DNA of 64,000 nt from Rhizohabitans arisaemae (lineage in GTDB: Bacteria; Actinomycetota; Actinomycetes; Streptosporangiales; Streptosporangiaceae), in the NCBI RefSeq assembly GCF_025996515.1, contig NZ_BLRH01000034.1:930001-994000 (forward strand), written 5' to 3'. Shown piece by piece: positions 42,000 to 49,990 of this stretch. The translations under genes were made by a program, and so were the position numbers. The notes beneath the pieces were generated by a model. The model was given only the letters and a program-made list of their open reading frames with translations. It was not told where the DNA came from and did no database searches. Position 1 is the stretch's first letter; every line of letters begins with the position of its first letter.

Positions 42000-42944
42000 T
42001 CAGCGGGTGCGGCGGACCGTACGGGCCACGGTGAAGCCGAACAGCAGGGCCGAGCCGGCGAGCAGGATGCCCGCCTCGGTCCACTGGAACCGCCAGAACC
42101 GGCTCGGGGGATGGAGGTAGGAGGCGAACCGGTACCCCTTCTCGAGCAGGCAGTGCGCTTGGCCGTCCACTCCCCCGACCGGCCTGACGTCGGGCCCGTC
42201 CGGGCAGACGTCGAGAGGCGGGGACTCGGTCTCCGCGCCGGACAGGGCCACCCAGGCGTCGCCGACCCACCGGACGTCCTGGAAGTGGTCCATCCGCTCC
42301 TCGACCATCACGCGGACCGGCTCGGCGTAGTGGTCGCTCAGGCTTTGCAGGCTGTACACGGCGAGAACGATCCCGGTCACCGTCACCGCCATCGCGGGGA
42401 GCATCTTGCGGAGCAGCGCGCCGGAGGCCGTGCCGAGCGCGAACGCGAACAGCCACCAGAAGGCCGGGGCGACCCCCACCATGTGGAACACGCCGAGGTC
42501 GCTGAACCACTTTCCCCCCCTCGCTGGGGTGAACGCCGCGTACCACGCCGAGGCCATGGCCGACAGGGCCAGCCCTCCGAGCATGAGCAGGCCGCCAAGA
42601 ACCCCGAGCTTGGTCAGCAGCCAGCGTCTCGGCGGCACGGCCTGGGTCCAGGCGAGCTGATCGGTACCCCGTTCGAACTCCCTGGCGAGCAGCGGCGCCC
42701 CCCAGAAGGCGCCGATCAACGCCGGGATGAGCAGCGATATCCATCCGTAAGAGTGCTCGGCCAACAGGTACAGCTCGGTCGACCCCGCCGTGAACCATGG
42801 ACAGGCGTCCACGGCCGAAGCCGCGCATTCCCGGACACGGCTCTTCCCGATGCTGGAGACCAGGAGCAGGGCGCCGTAGGCGAGGAGGAACCCCGCGGTG
42901 GTGAGAATCTGCCCGCGGTGCTGCCGCCAGGTCAGCCAGATCAT
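42000..42944 (-). CDS. ABC-2-type permease, copy 2 of a tandem duplication
   Basis: 314 residues. MIWLTWRQHRGQILTTAGFL start typical of these actinomycete transporter permeases; helices at about 18-38, 75-100 (ISLLIPALIGAFWGAPLLAREFERGTDQLAWTQ), 105-130, 155-180 and 190-212, a periplasmic loop with Cys pairs, and a final helix FQWTEAGILLAGSALLFGFTVA. Strongly similar to the next gene. It belongs to the GntR-ABC operon but is now separated from the ATPase by debris. ATG at 42944 after AAAGGACG. Confidence 0.88.
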   Translation of the reverse strand: MIWLTWRQHRGQILTTAGFLLAYGALLLVSSIGKSRVRECAASAVDACPWFTAGSTELYLLAEHSYGWISLLIPALIGAFWGAPLLAREFERGTDQLAWTQAVPPRRWLLTKLGVLGGLLMLGGLALSAMASAWYAAFTPARGGKWFSDLGVFHMVGVAPAFWWLFAFALGTASGALLRKMLPAMAVTVTGIVLAVYSLQSLSDHYAEPVRVMVEERMDHFQDVRWVGDAWVALSGAETESPPLDVCPDGPDVRPVGGVDGQAHCLLEKGYRFASYLHPPSRFWRFQWTEAGILLAGSALLFGFTVARTVRRTR

Positions 42945-42957
42945 GTACGTCGTCCTT

Positions 42958-43055
42958 TCATCGCGTGGAGGTAAGGGCCGGGCGGTGTGGCGGCATGACG
43001 GCTCGGGCCGCCTGAGGTGGGCGAGGAACGACGGAGAGTACGGCCACCGAGGCGG
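42958..43055 (-). pseudogene. decayed 3' end of the ABC ATPase gene
   Basis: Sequence between the two permease genes lines up with the 3' end of the intact ATPase (from 44055): same TCATCG end, same 13-nt spacer to the permease start, and FLAHLRRPEPS in place of LVLAYLRRPDAA. Frameshifted and without the rest of the gene. A further, more diverged echo follows the first permease at about 41940-41995. Confidence 0.65.
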
Positions 43056-43081
43056 GCCCCGGCCGCCCCGGCGCCGGGCGG

Positions 43082-44041
43082 TCAGCGGGTACGGCGGACC
43101 GTACGGGCTACGGTGAGGCCGAACAGCAGGGCCGAGCCGACGAGCAGGATGCCCGCCTCGGTCCACTGGAACCGCCAGAACCGGCTCGGGGGATGGTGGT
43201 ACACGGCGAGCCGATAGCCGTTCTCGAACAGGCACTGTTCCTGGACGTACCGCTCCCCGTCCGGTCTGACGTCGGGTCCGACCTGGCAGACGCGGAGGGG
43301 CGGGTCGGCGGTCTCCTCGCCGGAGGGTGCCACCCAGGTGACGCCGACCAGCCGGATGTCCTGAACGAAGGCGTCCCTGCGCTCCGCGACAACCTTCCGG
43401 ACCGGCTCGGCGTAGAAGTCGCTCAGGCTGAACAGGCCGAACATGGTCAGCGCGACCCCGGCCGCCGTCACCGCCATCGCCGGAAGCACCTTGCGCAGCA
43501 GCGCGCCGGAGGCGGTGCCGAGCGCGAACGCGAACAGCCACCAGGCGGGCGGGGCCACCCCCACCATGTTGAACACGCCGATGTTGCCGAACCACGACTC
43601 GCCCAAGACGGCGTCGAAGGCCACGCGCCACGCGGAGGCCATGGCCGACAGGGCGAGCCCGCCTAGCGTCACCAAGCCGCCGAGGACCGCGAGTTTGACG
43701 ACAATCCAGCGCTTCGGGGGTACGGACTGGGTCCAGACGAGCTGATCGGTGCCACGCTCGAACTCACGAGCGAGCAGCGGCGCTCCCCAGAAGGCCCCGA
43801 TCAGCGCCGGGATCAGCAGCGGCATCCATCCGTAGACCTGGTAGACGCCCTGGTACAGGCCGTCGATCTCGGTCACGAAGACCGTGCAGAGGTCTCCGGC
43901 GCTGTCGGAGCAGTTCCGCAGGCTCTCGCTGATCCGGTACCCCTGGAGGCCGGAGACCAGCAGCAGGGCGCCGAGGGCGAGGAGGAACCCCGCGGTGGTG
44001 AGGATCTGGCCGCGATGTTGCCGCCAGGTCAGCCAGATCAT
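43082..44041 (-). CDS. ABC-2-type permease, copy 1
   Basis: 319 residues. Same start MIWLTWRQHRGQILTTAGFL, same core LIPALIGAFWGAPLLAREFERGTDQLVWTQSVPPKRW, and same last helix RFWRFQWTEAGILLVGSALL as the other copy; six helices predicted. It lies 13 nt downstream of the ATPase stop in the GntR-ATPase-permease operon and is the original partner of that ATPase. The two paralogues may now form a heterodimeric permease. Confidence 0.9.
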   Translation of the reverse strand: MIWLTWRQHRGQILTTAGFLLALGALLLVSGLQGYRISESLRNCSDSAGDLCTVFVTEIDGLYQGVYQVYGWMPLLIPALIGAFWGAPLLAREFERGTDQLVWTQSVPPKRWIVVKLAVLGGLVTLGGLALSAMASAWRVAFDAVLGESWFGNIGVFNMVGVAPPAWWLFAFALGTASGALLRKVLPAMAVTAAGVALTMFGLFSLSDFYAEPVRKVVAERRDAFVQDIRLVGVTWVAPSGEETADPPLRVCQVGPDVRPDGERYVQEQCLFENGYRLAVYHHPPSRFWRFQWTEAGILLVGSALLFGLTVARTVRRTR

Positions 44042-44054
44042 GTGCGTCGTCCTG

Positions 44055-45002
44055 TCATCGAGCGGAGCTGAGGATGGGCGGTACGGCCACGGCGGCGTCG
44101 GGCCGCCGGAGGTAGGCGAGGACCAGTTCCTCCAGGCCCACCGGGTGCGCCGTCCACTCCGGGGGAAGGAGCGGCTCCGTAGCCTGCACGAGCAGGGTGT
44201 CCTGCCGCTCGGTGCCACTGCGTGCGATCACCGGGAACCTCTCGGCGAGCGGGCCGGCGCCTTCGGCGGGGCCGGTCAGCCGGCGGTGCCCGGCGAGCAG
44301 CCGGTCGACGTCGCCGTTGAGCTGGACGCGGCCCCCGTTGAGCACGACCAGCCAGTCGCACACCCCCTCCAGGTCGGAGACGACATGCGAGGAGAACAGC
44401 ACGGTGACCCCGGTGTCGGCCACCCCCACCATCAATCCGCGCAGCACGTCGTGCCGGGCGAGCGGGTCGAGGTCGGCCAGCGGCTCGTCGAGCACCAGCA
44501 GATCCGCGCGTTTGGCGATCGCCAGGGTGAGCGCGACCTGCGTCCGCTGCCCGCCCGAGAGCCGGCCCACCTTACGGTTCAGGGGGATGCCGAGCTCCTC
44601 AAGCCGTCCGGTCGCCAGGTCCTGATCCCATCGGGGGTTGGCGATCCGCCCGAACCGCAGCGTCTCCGCGACGGTGAAGCCGGGGTAGAGCGGCTTGTCC
44701 TGGGCGAGGAAGGCCACCCGGGCCATGGACTCGGGTTCGGGCCGCAGCGGCTCGCCGAGCACCTTCACGCTCCCCTCGGTCGGCTCCAGGAGACCGACGA
44801 CGAGCTTGAGGAAGGTGGATTTTCCCGCGCCGTTCGGGCCGACCAGCGCGACGACCCGCCCGGCGGGGACGGACAAGGAGCAGTCCCGCAGCGCCTCGTT
44901 CCGGCGGTAGCTCTTGCTCAACCCGGTGGCCTCCAGGGCCGTCGGTCCCGGATCGTCCGCCGGACCGGTCCCCGGCATGCGCACCACCGTCTCGCCGCTC
45001 AC
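44055..45002 (-). CDS. ABC transporter ATP-binding protein
   Basis: 315 residues. VALVGPNGAGKSTFLKLVVG (Walker A), VGRLSGGQRTQVALTLAI (signature), DLLVLDEPLADLDPL (Walker B), FSSHVVSDLEGVCD (H loop). C-terminal extension of about 90 residues, normal for CcmA/YhaQ-like export ATPases. Start GTG at 45002 overlaps the GntR stop by 4 nt. Powers one or both downstream permeases; probably an antibiotic or cell-envelope stress exporter, as is common for YtrA-GntR operons. Confidence 0.93.
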   Translation of the reverse strand: MSGETVVRMPGTGPADDPGPTALEATGLSKSYRRNEALRDCSLSVPAGRVVALVGPNGAGKSTFLKLVVGLLEPTEGSVKVLGEPLRPEPESMARVAFLAQDKPLYPGFTVAETLRFGRIANPRWDQDLATGRLEELGIPLNRKVGRLSGGQRTQVALTLAIAKRADLLVLDEPLADLDPLARHDVLRGLMVGVADTGVTVLFSSHVVSDLEGVCDWLVVLNGGRVQLNGDVDRLLAGHRRLTGPAEGAGPLAERFPVIARSGTERQDTLLVQATEPLLPPEWTAHPVGLEELVLAYLRRPDAAVAVPPILSSAR

Positions 45003-45394
45003 GCGGTCTCCCGCCGGGACGCCTCGTCGAGCACCGAGCCGACGAGCGCCTTCACGTCCTCGTGGTCGAGCCCCGCCTCACCGCAGGCCCGTACCCAGCG
45101 GGTGAACTCCCCGCGCAGCCGCGTGTACTCCGCCGGGGCCGCGCCGCCCAGGGTGCGCTTGATGAACGTACCGAGCCCCGGCCGACCGACCACCAGGCCC
45201 TCGCGCTCCAGCTCGCGGTAGGCCTTGAGCACGGTGTTCGGATTGATCGCGAGCTTGTCCACCACCTCCCGCGCGGTGGGCAGCTGATCCCCGGGCCGGA
45301 GCATCCCGAGCCGGAGCGCCTGCTTCACCTGATGGACGAGCTGAAGGTAGGTCGCCACCCCGGACCCCCGGTCCAGATGAAATTCGATCACCAT
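44999..45394 (-). CDS. GntR-family repressor, YtrA subfamily
   Basis: 131 residues. Winged helix TYLQLVHQVKQALRLGMLRPGDQLPTAREVVDKLAINPNTVLKAYRELEREGLVVGRPGLGTF, followed only by a short helical C-terminus of about 45 residues, as in YtrA regulators that lack a large ligand domain. First gene of the operon with an ABC transporter. ATG at 45394; a GTG at 45406 lies inside the operator palindrome and is less likely. Confidence 0.92.
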   Translation of the reverse strand: MVIEFHLDRGSGVATYLQLVHQVKQALRLGMLRPGDQLPTAREVVDKLAINPNTVLKAYRELEREGLVVGRPGLGTFIKRTLGGAAPAEYTRLRGEFTRWVRACGEAGLDHEDVKALVGSVLDEASRRETA

Positions 45395-45398
45395 AGAC

Positions 45399-45424
45399 CC
45401 TTTCACTAATTAATTAGTGAAAGG
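45399..45424. promoter_or_regulatory. YtrA-type operator, 26-bp perfect palindrome
   Basis: The half site CCTTTCACTAATT is followed directly by its exact complement, AATTAGTGAAAGG. It ends 5 bp before the GntR ATG and includes the AAAGG that serves as ribosome site, so repressor binding would block transcription start and possibly translation. Confidence 0.8.
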
Positions 45425-45544
45425 ATGCGACGCGGGCTTGATCTTGTCAAACCACCCGGTGTCCGCGCGTATGCATGGCCGCGCGCCGAAGTTGGCGGAA
45501 CCGGCGCCCTCACCTGCGAAGGAGGCGCGCCGGTCCCCGAAGGA

Positions 45545-46423
45545 TCACCAGCGGATTCGGGAGAAGTCCGGGGCACGTGGGGGCAGGTCCCGGATGCGGG
45601 CGGTCAGGGCGCGCAGGCGTCCGGCCATCTCCGCGGCGGGGAGCCGCACCCCCTGCCCGTGGCCGGGGAGGAGCCGTTCGAACCGGAGGACCTCCGACGA
45701 CCGGGTGAGGGAGGCGGCCAGGACCGGGATGGAGTACCAGGTCACCGACTCGAAGATCTCCACGTCACCGGTGGTGCGGGACCAGTACAGGGTGTCGCCG
45801 CTGAAGCAGTACCGCTCGTCCACGACGTACAGCACGCTCCCCGCGGTGTGGCCGGGGACCGGATGGGCGATCACTCCGTCGGCGATCGGAACGGGCTCGG
45901 TGCCGCGCAGCACCCGGTCGGCGTCGGGCGCGGCGTCCAGGTCTCCCTCGTGGATCCAGAGCCGGGCGCCGAACCGGTCGGCGTAGCGACGGCCGTGCGC
46001 GGCGTGGTCGCGGTGGGTGAGCAGGACGTCGGTGACCGGGCCGAGCCGCTCGTACCGCGCCGCCAGCGACTCGGCCCAGCGCGGCGTGTCGATCATCAGA
46101 TTGCCCGCCGGGCGCACCACCAGGTAGGAGTTGGCGCCGGCGGTCTGCGTGGCGTTGTGACCGCACAGGTGGACCCCGTCGTCCAGGAGCAGCGGGAACG
46201 GGTCGAGTTCGGTGTCGAGCCGCCCGGCCGGGTAGCGGATGGAGCGGGTGTGGCAGGCGAAGGCCGCGGTGTGGAGGATCGCCGTCTCCACCTCGTCACG
46301 CGGCTGCCGCAGCATGACGGACCGGCCTCCGGCCTCACCGACCAGCCCGGGGGCGAGTTGGCGGGAGACATCGCAGTTGGTGCATCGATCGTCCACATAC
46401 CAGCCTGCTGATCTGTCGGACAT
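45545..46423 (-). CDS. MBL-fold hydrolase with ferredoxin-like N-terminus
   Basis: 292 residues. N-terminal segment YVDDRCTNCDVSRQLAPGLV resembles one [4Fe-4S] motif of a ferredoxin but has only two Cys (C-x2-C, third position Ser). Metallo-beta-lactamase core: NLMIDTPRW, LLTHRDHAAHGRRYADRF (HxHxDH-like, with first His), HPVPGHTAGSVLYVV, YCFSGDTLYW and LLPGHGQ. Probably binds two metals; substrate unknown. AGGAGGA ribosome site. Monocistronic. Confidence 0.87.
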   Translation of the reverse strand: MSDRSAGWYVDDRCTNCDVSRQLAPGLVGEAGGRSVMLRQPRDEVETAILHTAAFACHTRSIRYPAGRLDTELDPFPLLLDDGVHLCGHNATQTAGANSYLVVRPAGNLMIDTPRWAESLAARYERLGPVTDVLLTHRDHAAHGRRYADRFGARLWIHEGDLDAAPDADRVLRGTEPVPIADGVIAHPVPGHTAGSVLYVVDERYCFSGDTLYWSRTTGDVEIFESVTWYSIPVLAASLTRSSEVLRFERLLPGHGQGVRLPAAEMAGRLRALTARIRDLPPRAPDFSRIRW

Positions 46424-46732
46424 GCCGGGCTCCTCCTGGGTGACGGAAGGGCCGTGCCGCGTGTGCCCGCACGCGGCCGGCCCGGAGCATGCGAAAGCTG
46501 ACCGCCGGCGTCGAGGCGTCGTCCCGCCTGCGGCGCCGGAACATCCCCGCGAACCGGAGCCAAGGCTCCCCACGGTCTTCGTGCCGCGAAGTGATCGACC
46601 CTCCTCGTACGACATCGTGTCCACCGGCGACGTCAGGATTCTTGCCTGCCCGGAGTGATCCCGCATCCCCTCAGGTCACAGGCGCGCCCGGACGGGTACG
46701 GCCGTGGACGGCGCCATCCCCGGCCCGGCGGG
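46424..46732. other. intergenic region
   Basis: 309 bp between the MBL gene start and the end of the hydratase gene. I see no gene, hairpin or clear dyad. Confidence 0.4.
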
Positions 46733-47536
46733 TCAGTCGTCCGCAGGGCCGGTGAAGACCGGGGAACGCCGCTCCCGGGCCGCGGCGATGCCCTCGACGG
46801 CGTCCGGGCCGGTGAAGCCGAGGAACTCCATGCCGAGGGACGCCTCGAACGCGGGGCCCGCCGCCCGCAGCCAGTGGTTGAGCGCGTGCTTGGTCCAGCG
46901 GATCGCGGTCGCCGAACCGGTCGCCAGGCGGGTCGCGACCTCCCGGGCCTCCGCGAGCAGGTCGTCGTCGTCGACGCAGCGGGCGACCAGGCCGATCCGC
47001 TCGGCGGTCTCCCCGTCGATCTGCTCGCACAGGAGCAGGTGGTAGCGGGCCCGGGCGAGGCCGCACAGGATCGGCCAGGCCAGCACGGCGTGGTCCCCGG
47101 CCGCCACGCCGATGCGGGTGTGCCCGTCGAGCAGGCGGGCCGACCGCCCCGCCAGGCTGACGTCGGTGAGCAGCGCGACCGCGAGGCCCGCGCCGACCGC
47201 GACCCCGTTGATCGCGGAGACGGTGGGTTTGCTGCAGTTGACCAGGTTGTAGACGAGGTCCCGGGCCTCCCGGAAGGCGGTGGCCCGGGCTCCGAAGTCC
47301 TCGGTGAGCCGCCGGACCCAGGCCAGGTCTCCCCCCGCGGAGAAGGCGCGGCCCCGCGCGTGCAGCAGGATCGCCCGCACCCGCGGGTCGGCGTCGGCGT
47401 CCCGCCACACCTGCGCGAGGGCGCGATGGAGGTCTCCGTCGACGGCGTTGAGCTTTCCGGGGACGTCGAGGACCAGCTCAAGGACGCCTTCGGGGGTGAG
47501 GTGCGGGTGCAGCGCGCCGTACGTGCCCATGTCCAT
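46733..47536 (-). CDS. enoyl-CoA hydratase/isomerase family protein (divergent)
   Basis: 267 residues, crotonase fold: [43 protein letters not shown] (oxyanion hole), [22 protein letters not shown]. In the second active-site region it reads [19 protein letters not shown], so the usual Glu of the hydratase PEVxLG motif is not conserved; the reaction may differ from simple hydration. AGGAG before the ATG at 47536. Divergent from the acyl-CoA operon across a CGAT tract operator. A fragment of a paralogue lies at 41847. Confidence 0.9.
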   Translation of the reverse strand: MDMGTYGALHPHLTPEGVLELVLDVPGKLNAVDGDLHRALAQVWRDADADPRVRAILLHARGRAFSAGGDLAWVRRLTEDFGARATAFREARDLVYNLVNCSKPTVSAINGVAVGAGLAVALLTDVSLAGRSARLLDGHTRIGVAAGDHAVLAWPILCGLARARYHLLLCEQIDGETAERIGLVARCVDDDDLLAEAREVATRLATGSATAIRWTKHALNHWLRAAGPAFEASLGMEFLGFTGPDAVEGIAAARERRSPVFTGPADD

Positions 47537-47556
47537 TCTTTACTCCTGGATATTGC

Positions 47557-47574
47557 CGATCGATCGATCGATCG
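47557..47574. promoter_or_regulatory. (CGAT)n operator-like tract 1
   Basis: (CGAT)4CG, 18 bp, self-complementary, in the 85-bp gap between the two divergent hydratase genes. The same tract occurs at 51989 and 62196, always immediately upstream of genes of this block. Confidence 0.75.
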
Positions 47575-47621
47575 CTACCGTACCTCATATCCGGACGGCC
47601 AAGGCGAGGAGGAATCAGCCA

Positions 47622-48425
47622 GTGATCGAGACCGCAGCGGGCGCAACCCCCGAGGACGACCGGCCGGGACTGCTGACGTCCCGGCGGGGGAACGTCGCCG
47701 TGCTGACGTTGAACCGGCCGCACATCCGCAACGCTCTGAACGGCGCCATGCTCGACGCCCTGGAGGAGCGGCTGACCCTGATCGCCGAGGACGACTCGCT
47801 GCGGGCCGTCGTCCTGACCGGCGCCGGGACCTCCTTCTGCAGCGGCGAGGACCTGGCGGTGGCCAAGGAGGGCGGCGAGACGTTCGCCCGGTCCATCCGC
47901 AGCCTGCAGCGGGTCACCCGGCTCTTCTTCAACCTCGGCAAGCCGGTGGTCGGGGCGCTGAACGGGCCGGCCGTCGGCGGCGGCCTGGAGCTCGCCCTCT
48001 CCTGCGACGTCCGGCTGGCGTCCCCGGCCTTCTTCTGCTCCACCCCCGAGACACGGCTCGGCCTGATCCTCAGCAACGGGGCCTCGGTCCTGCTCCCGCT
48101 GCTGATCGGCCAGTCCCGGGCGCGCAGAATGCTGTTCAGCGGCGCGCGAATGGACGCGGACTGGTGCCACCGGGCCGGGCTGATCGACGAGATCGTCCCC
48201 GGTGACCTGCAGGCCCGAGCCCTGGAGATCGCCGCCGAACTGAGCTCGGGCGGTCCCCTGGCGACCGCCGCCACCAGGCGGCTGCTCAACGCGCCCCTGT
48301 ACCGGGCGCTCACCGCCGCGCTCGACGACGAAGAGGAGACCTGCATCGACATCCAGCGGACCGCGGAGGCGGCCGAGGGACTCGCCGCGTACCGCGGTGC
48401 CCGGGAGCCGTCGTGGCGGACCTGA
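47622..48425 (+). CDS. enoyl-CoA hydratase/isomerase family protein
   Basis: 267 residues. VAVLTLNRPHIRNALNGAMLDALEERL, VVLTGAGTSFCSGEDLAVAKEGG, KPVVGALNGPAVGGGLELALSCD, FCSTPETRLGLILSNGASVLLPLLIG (Glu retained) and AGLIDEIVPGDLQARALEIA. Typical active hydratase/isomerase. GGAGGAA before the GTG at 47622. First gene of an operon with acyl-CoA ligase and dehydrogenase; overlaps the ligase by 13 nt. Confidence 0.93.
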   Translation: MIETAAGATPEDDRPGLLTSRRGNVAVLTLNRPHIRNALNGAMLDALEERLTLIAEDDSLRAVVLTGAGTSFCSGEDLAVAKEGGETFARSIRSLQRVTRLFFNLGKPVVGALNGPAVGGGLELALSCDVRLASPAFFCSTPETRLGLILSNGASVLLPLLIGQSRARRMLFSGARMDADWCHRAGLIDEIVPGDLQARALEIAAELSSGGPLATAATRRLLNAPLYRALTAALDDEEETCIDIQRTAEAAEGLAAYRGAREPSWRT

Positions 48426-49990
48426 CCAACCTAGCCGGCGCGCTGCGGGCCAAGGCGGCCGCGATCCCGGGCAAGGACGCGCTGCGGATCGAGGGGGACA
48501 CCCTCACCTACGGCGAACTCGACGAGCGGGTACGGCGGCTGGCCGCCGGGCTCGCGGCCCTCGGCGTCGGACCGGGGCACCCGGTCTGCATCTTCGCGGG
48601 GACGAGCTGCGACTACGTCGCAAGCTGGCTGGCGCTCACCCACCTCGGCGCGGTCGAGGTGCCCGTCAACACCGGCTTTCGCGGCGAGGCCCTGGCGCAC
48701 GCGCTCCGCCTCACCGGGGCCCGCGTCCTGCTCCTGGACGCCGAGCACGCGCCGATCGCCGCCGCCGTACTCGCCGACGCACCCCTCATCCGCGAGGTGG
48801 TCCTGCTCGGCGACGCCCCGGCCGGGGTCCGGCTCCCCGGGGTGACGGTCCGCTCCGTCCGGACGCTCACCGAGAAGGGGCACTCCCCCGTCTCCCCGGC
48901 GCCCACCGGGCCGGGGGACACCGCGATGCTCATGTTCACCTCGGGGTCGACCGGCCCGAGCAAGGCGTGCCGGATCCCGCATCGGTACACGCTGCGCCAG
49001 ACCGAGATCTTCCGCGAGCAGCTCGGCATCGGGGCCGACGACGTGCTCTACGCGCCGTTCCCGCTCTTCCACGTGGACGGCGCCGTCTTCACCGTGGCCG
49101 CGGCCCTGACCGCGGGCGGCACCGCGGCGCTCGCCCCCCGCTTCTCGGTGTCGCGCTTCTGGGCGGACTGCCGCAGGCACGGCGCGACCGTGTTCGACTT
49201 CATGGGGGCGACGCTCGCCCTGCTCCACCGGCAGCCGCCGCGGCCGGACGACGCCGACAACCCGGTACGGCTGGCCTGGGGCGTCCCCATGCCGTCCTGG
49301 GCGGCCGAGTTCGAGCGCCGGTTCGACCTGGAGCTGGTGGAGATCTACGGGCTCACCGACGCGGGCATCGTCCTCTACAACCGGCCGGGCGAACCGGGGC
49401 CGCCCGGCAGCTGCGGACGGGCGGTGCCCCCCTTCGACGTCCGGGTGCAGGACGCCGACGGCTTCGAGGTGCCCGACGGGGAGGCCGGCGAGCTCGTGGT
49501 CCGCTCCGCGGAGCCGCACACCGTCATGTCCGGCTACCACGGCGACCCCGAGGCGACCGCCGACGCCTTCCGCGGCCAGTGGTTCCACAGCGGGGACCTG
49601 GTCCGGCGGGACGGGCGCGGCCACTTCTTCTTCCTGGGGCGGCTCAAGGACGTCATCCGCCGCCGGGGCGAGAACATCTCGGCCTTCGACCTGGAGCAGG
49701 CCCTGCTGGAGCACCCCGACCTGGTGGAGGTGGCGGCGTACGGCGTGCCGAGCGAACTCTCGGAGGAGGACGTGATGGTCACGGCCGTCGCCCGCGAGGG
49801 GGCCGCGACCACGGCAAAGGACATCTGGGCCTGGGCGTCGGCCCGGCTGGCCCGGCACATGGTCCCGCGCTACCTTCGGCTGGTCGGCTCCATGCCCAAG
49901 ACCCAGACCGAGAAGGCGGCCAAGCACCTGCTGCGCGAACTCGGCGTCACCCCCGACACCGCCGACCGGGAGGAGGCGACCCGCACGTGA
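48413..49990 (+). CDS. AMP-forming acyl-CoA synthetase (CaiC-like)
   Basis: 525 residues, ANL superfamily. P-loop MLMFTSGSTGPSKACRIPHR, A5 motif VEIYGLTDAGIVLYNR, A7 QWFHSGDLVRRDGRGHFFFLGR, A8 LKDVIRRRGENISAFDLEQAL, and A10 catalytic Lys in SMPKTQTEKAAKH. Activates a carboxylate with ATP and CoA. The RRRGENIS signature resembles crotonobetaine/carnitine-CoA ligases, so a short or polar acyl group is plausible. GTG at 48413 overlaps the preceding gene. Confidence 0.93.
   Translation: MADLTNLAGALRAKAAAIPGKDALRIEGDTLTYGELDERVRRLAAGLAALGVGPGHPVCIFAGTSCDYVASWLALTHLGAVEVPVNTGFRGEALAHALRLTGARVLLLDAEHAPIAAAVLADAPLIREVVLLGDAPAGVRLPGVTVRSVRTLTEKGHSPVSPAPTGPGDTAMLMFTSGSTGPSKACRIPHRYTLRQTEIFREQLGIGADDVLYAPFPLFHVDGAVFTVAAALTAGGTAALAPRFSVSRFWADCRRHGATVFDFMGATLALLHRQPPRPDDADNPVRLAWGVPMPSWAAEFERRFDLELVEIYGLTDAGIVLYNRPGEPGPPGSCGRAVPPFDVRVQDADGFEVPDGEAGELVVRSAEPHTVMSGYHGDPEATADAFRGQWFHSGDLVRRDGRGHFFFLGRLKDVIRRRGENISAFDLEQALLEHPDLVEVAAYGVPSELSEEDVMVTAVAREGAATTAKDIWAWASARLARHMVPRYLRLVGSMPKTQTEKAAKHLLRELGVTPDTADREEATRT

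Larger units (their letters stand above)
41930..44055. repeat. tandem duplication of permease plus ATPase 3' end
   Basis: Unit 1 (about 43015-44060) and unit 2 (about 41935-42965) each carry a permease gene flanked by ATPase 3' sequences. The spacer between ATPase end and permease start is 13 nt in both, and the bases downstream of each permease (GGAGAGTRCGGCCA) are also alike. Diverged at protein level, so an old duplication. Confidence 0.7.

Noticed and set aside
41770-42828. Long open frame overlapping the second permease on the same strand
   Set aside because: Shadow of the permease in another frame; no hydrophobic segments or start signal.
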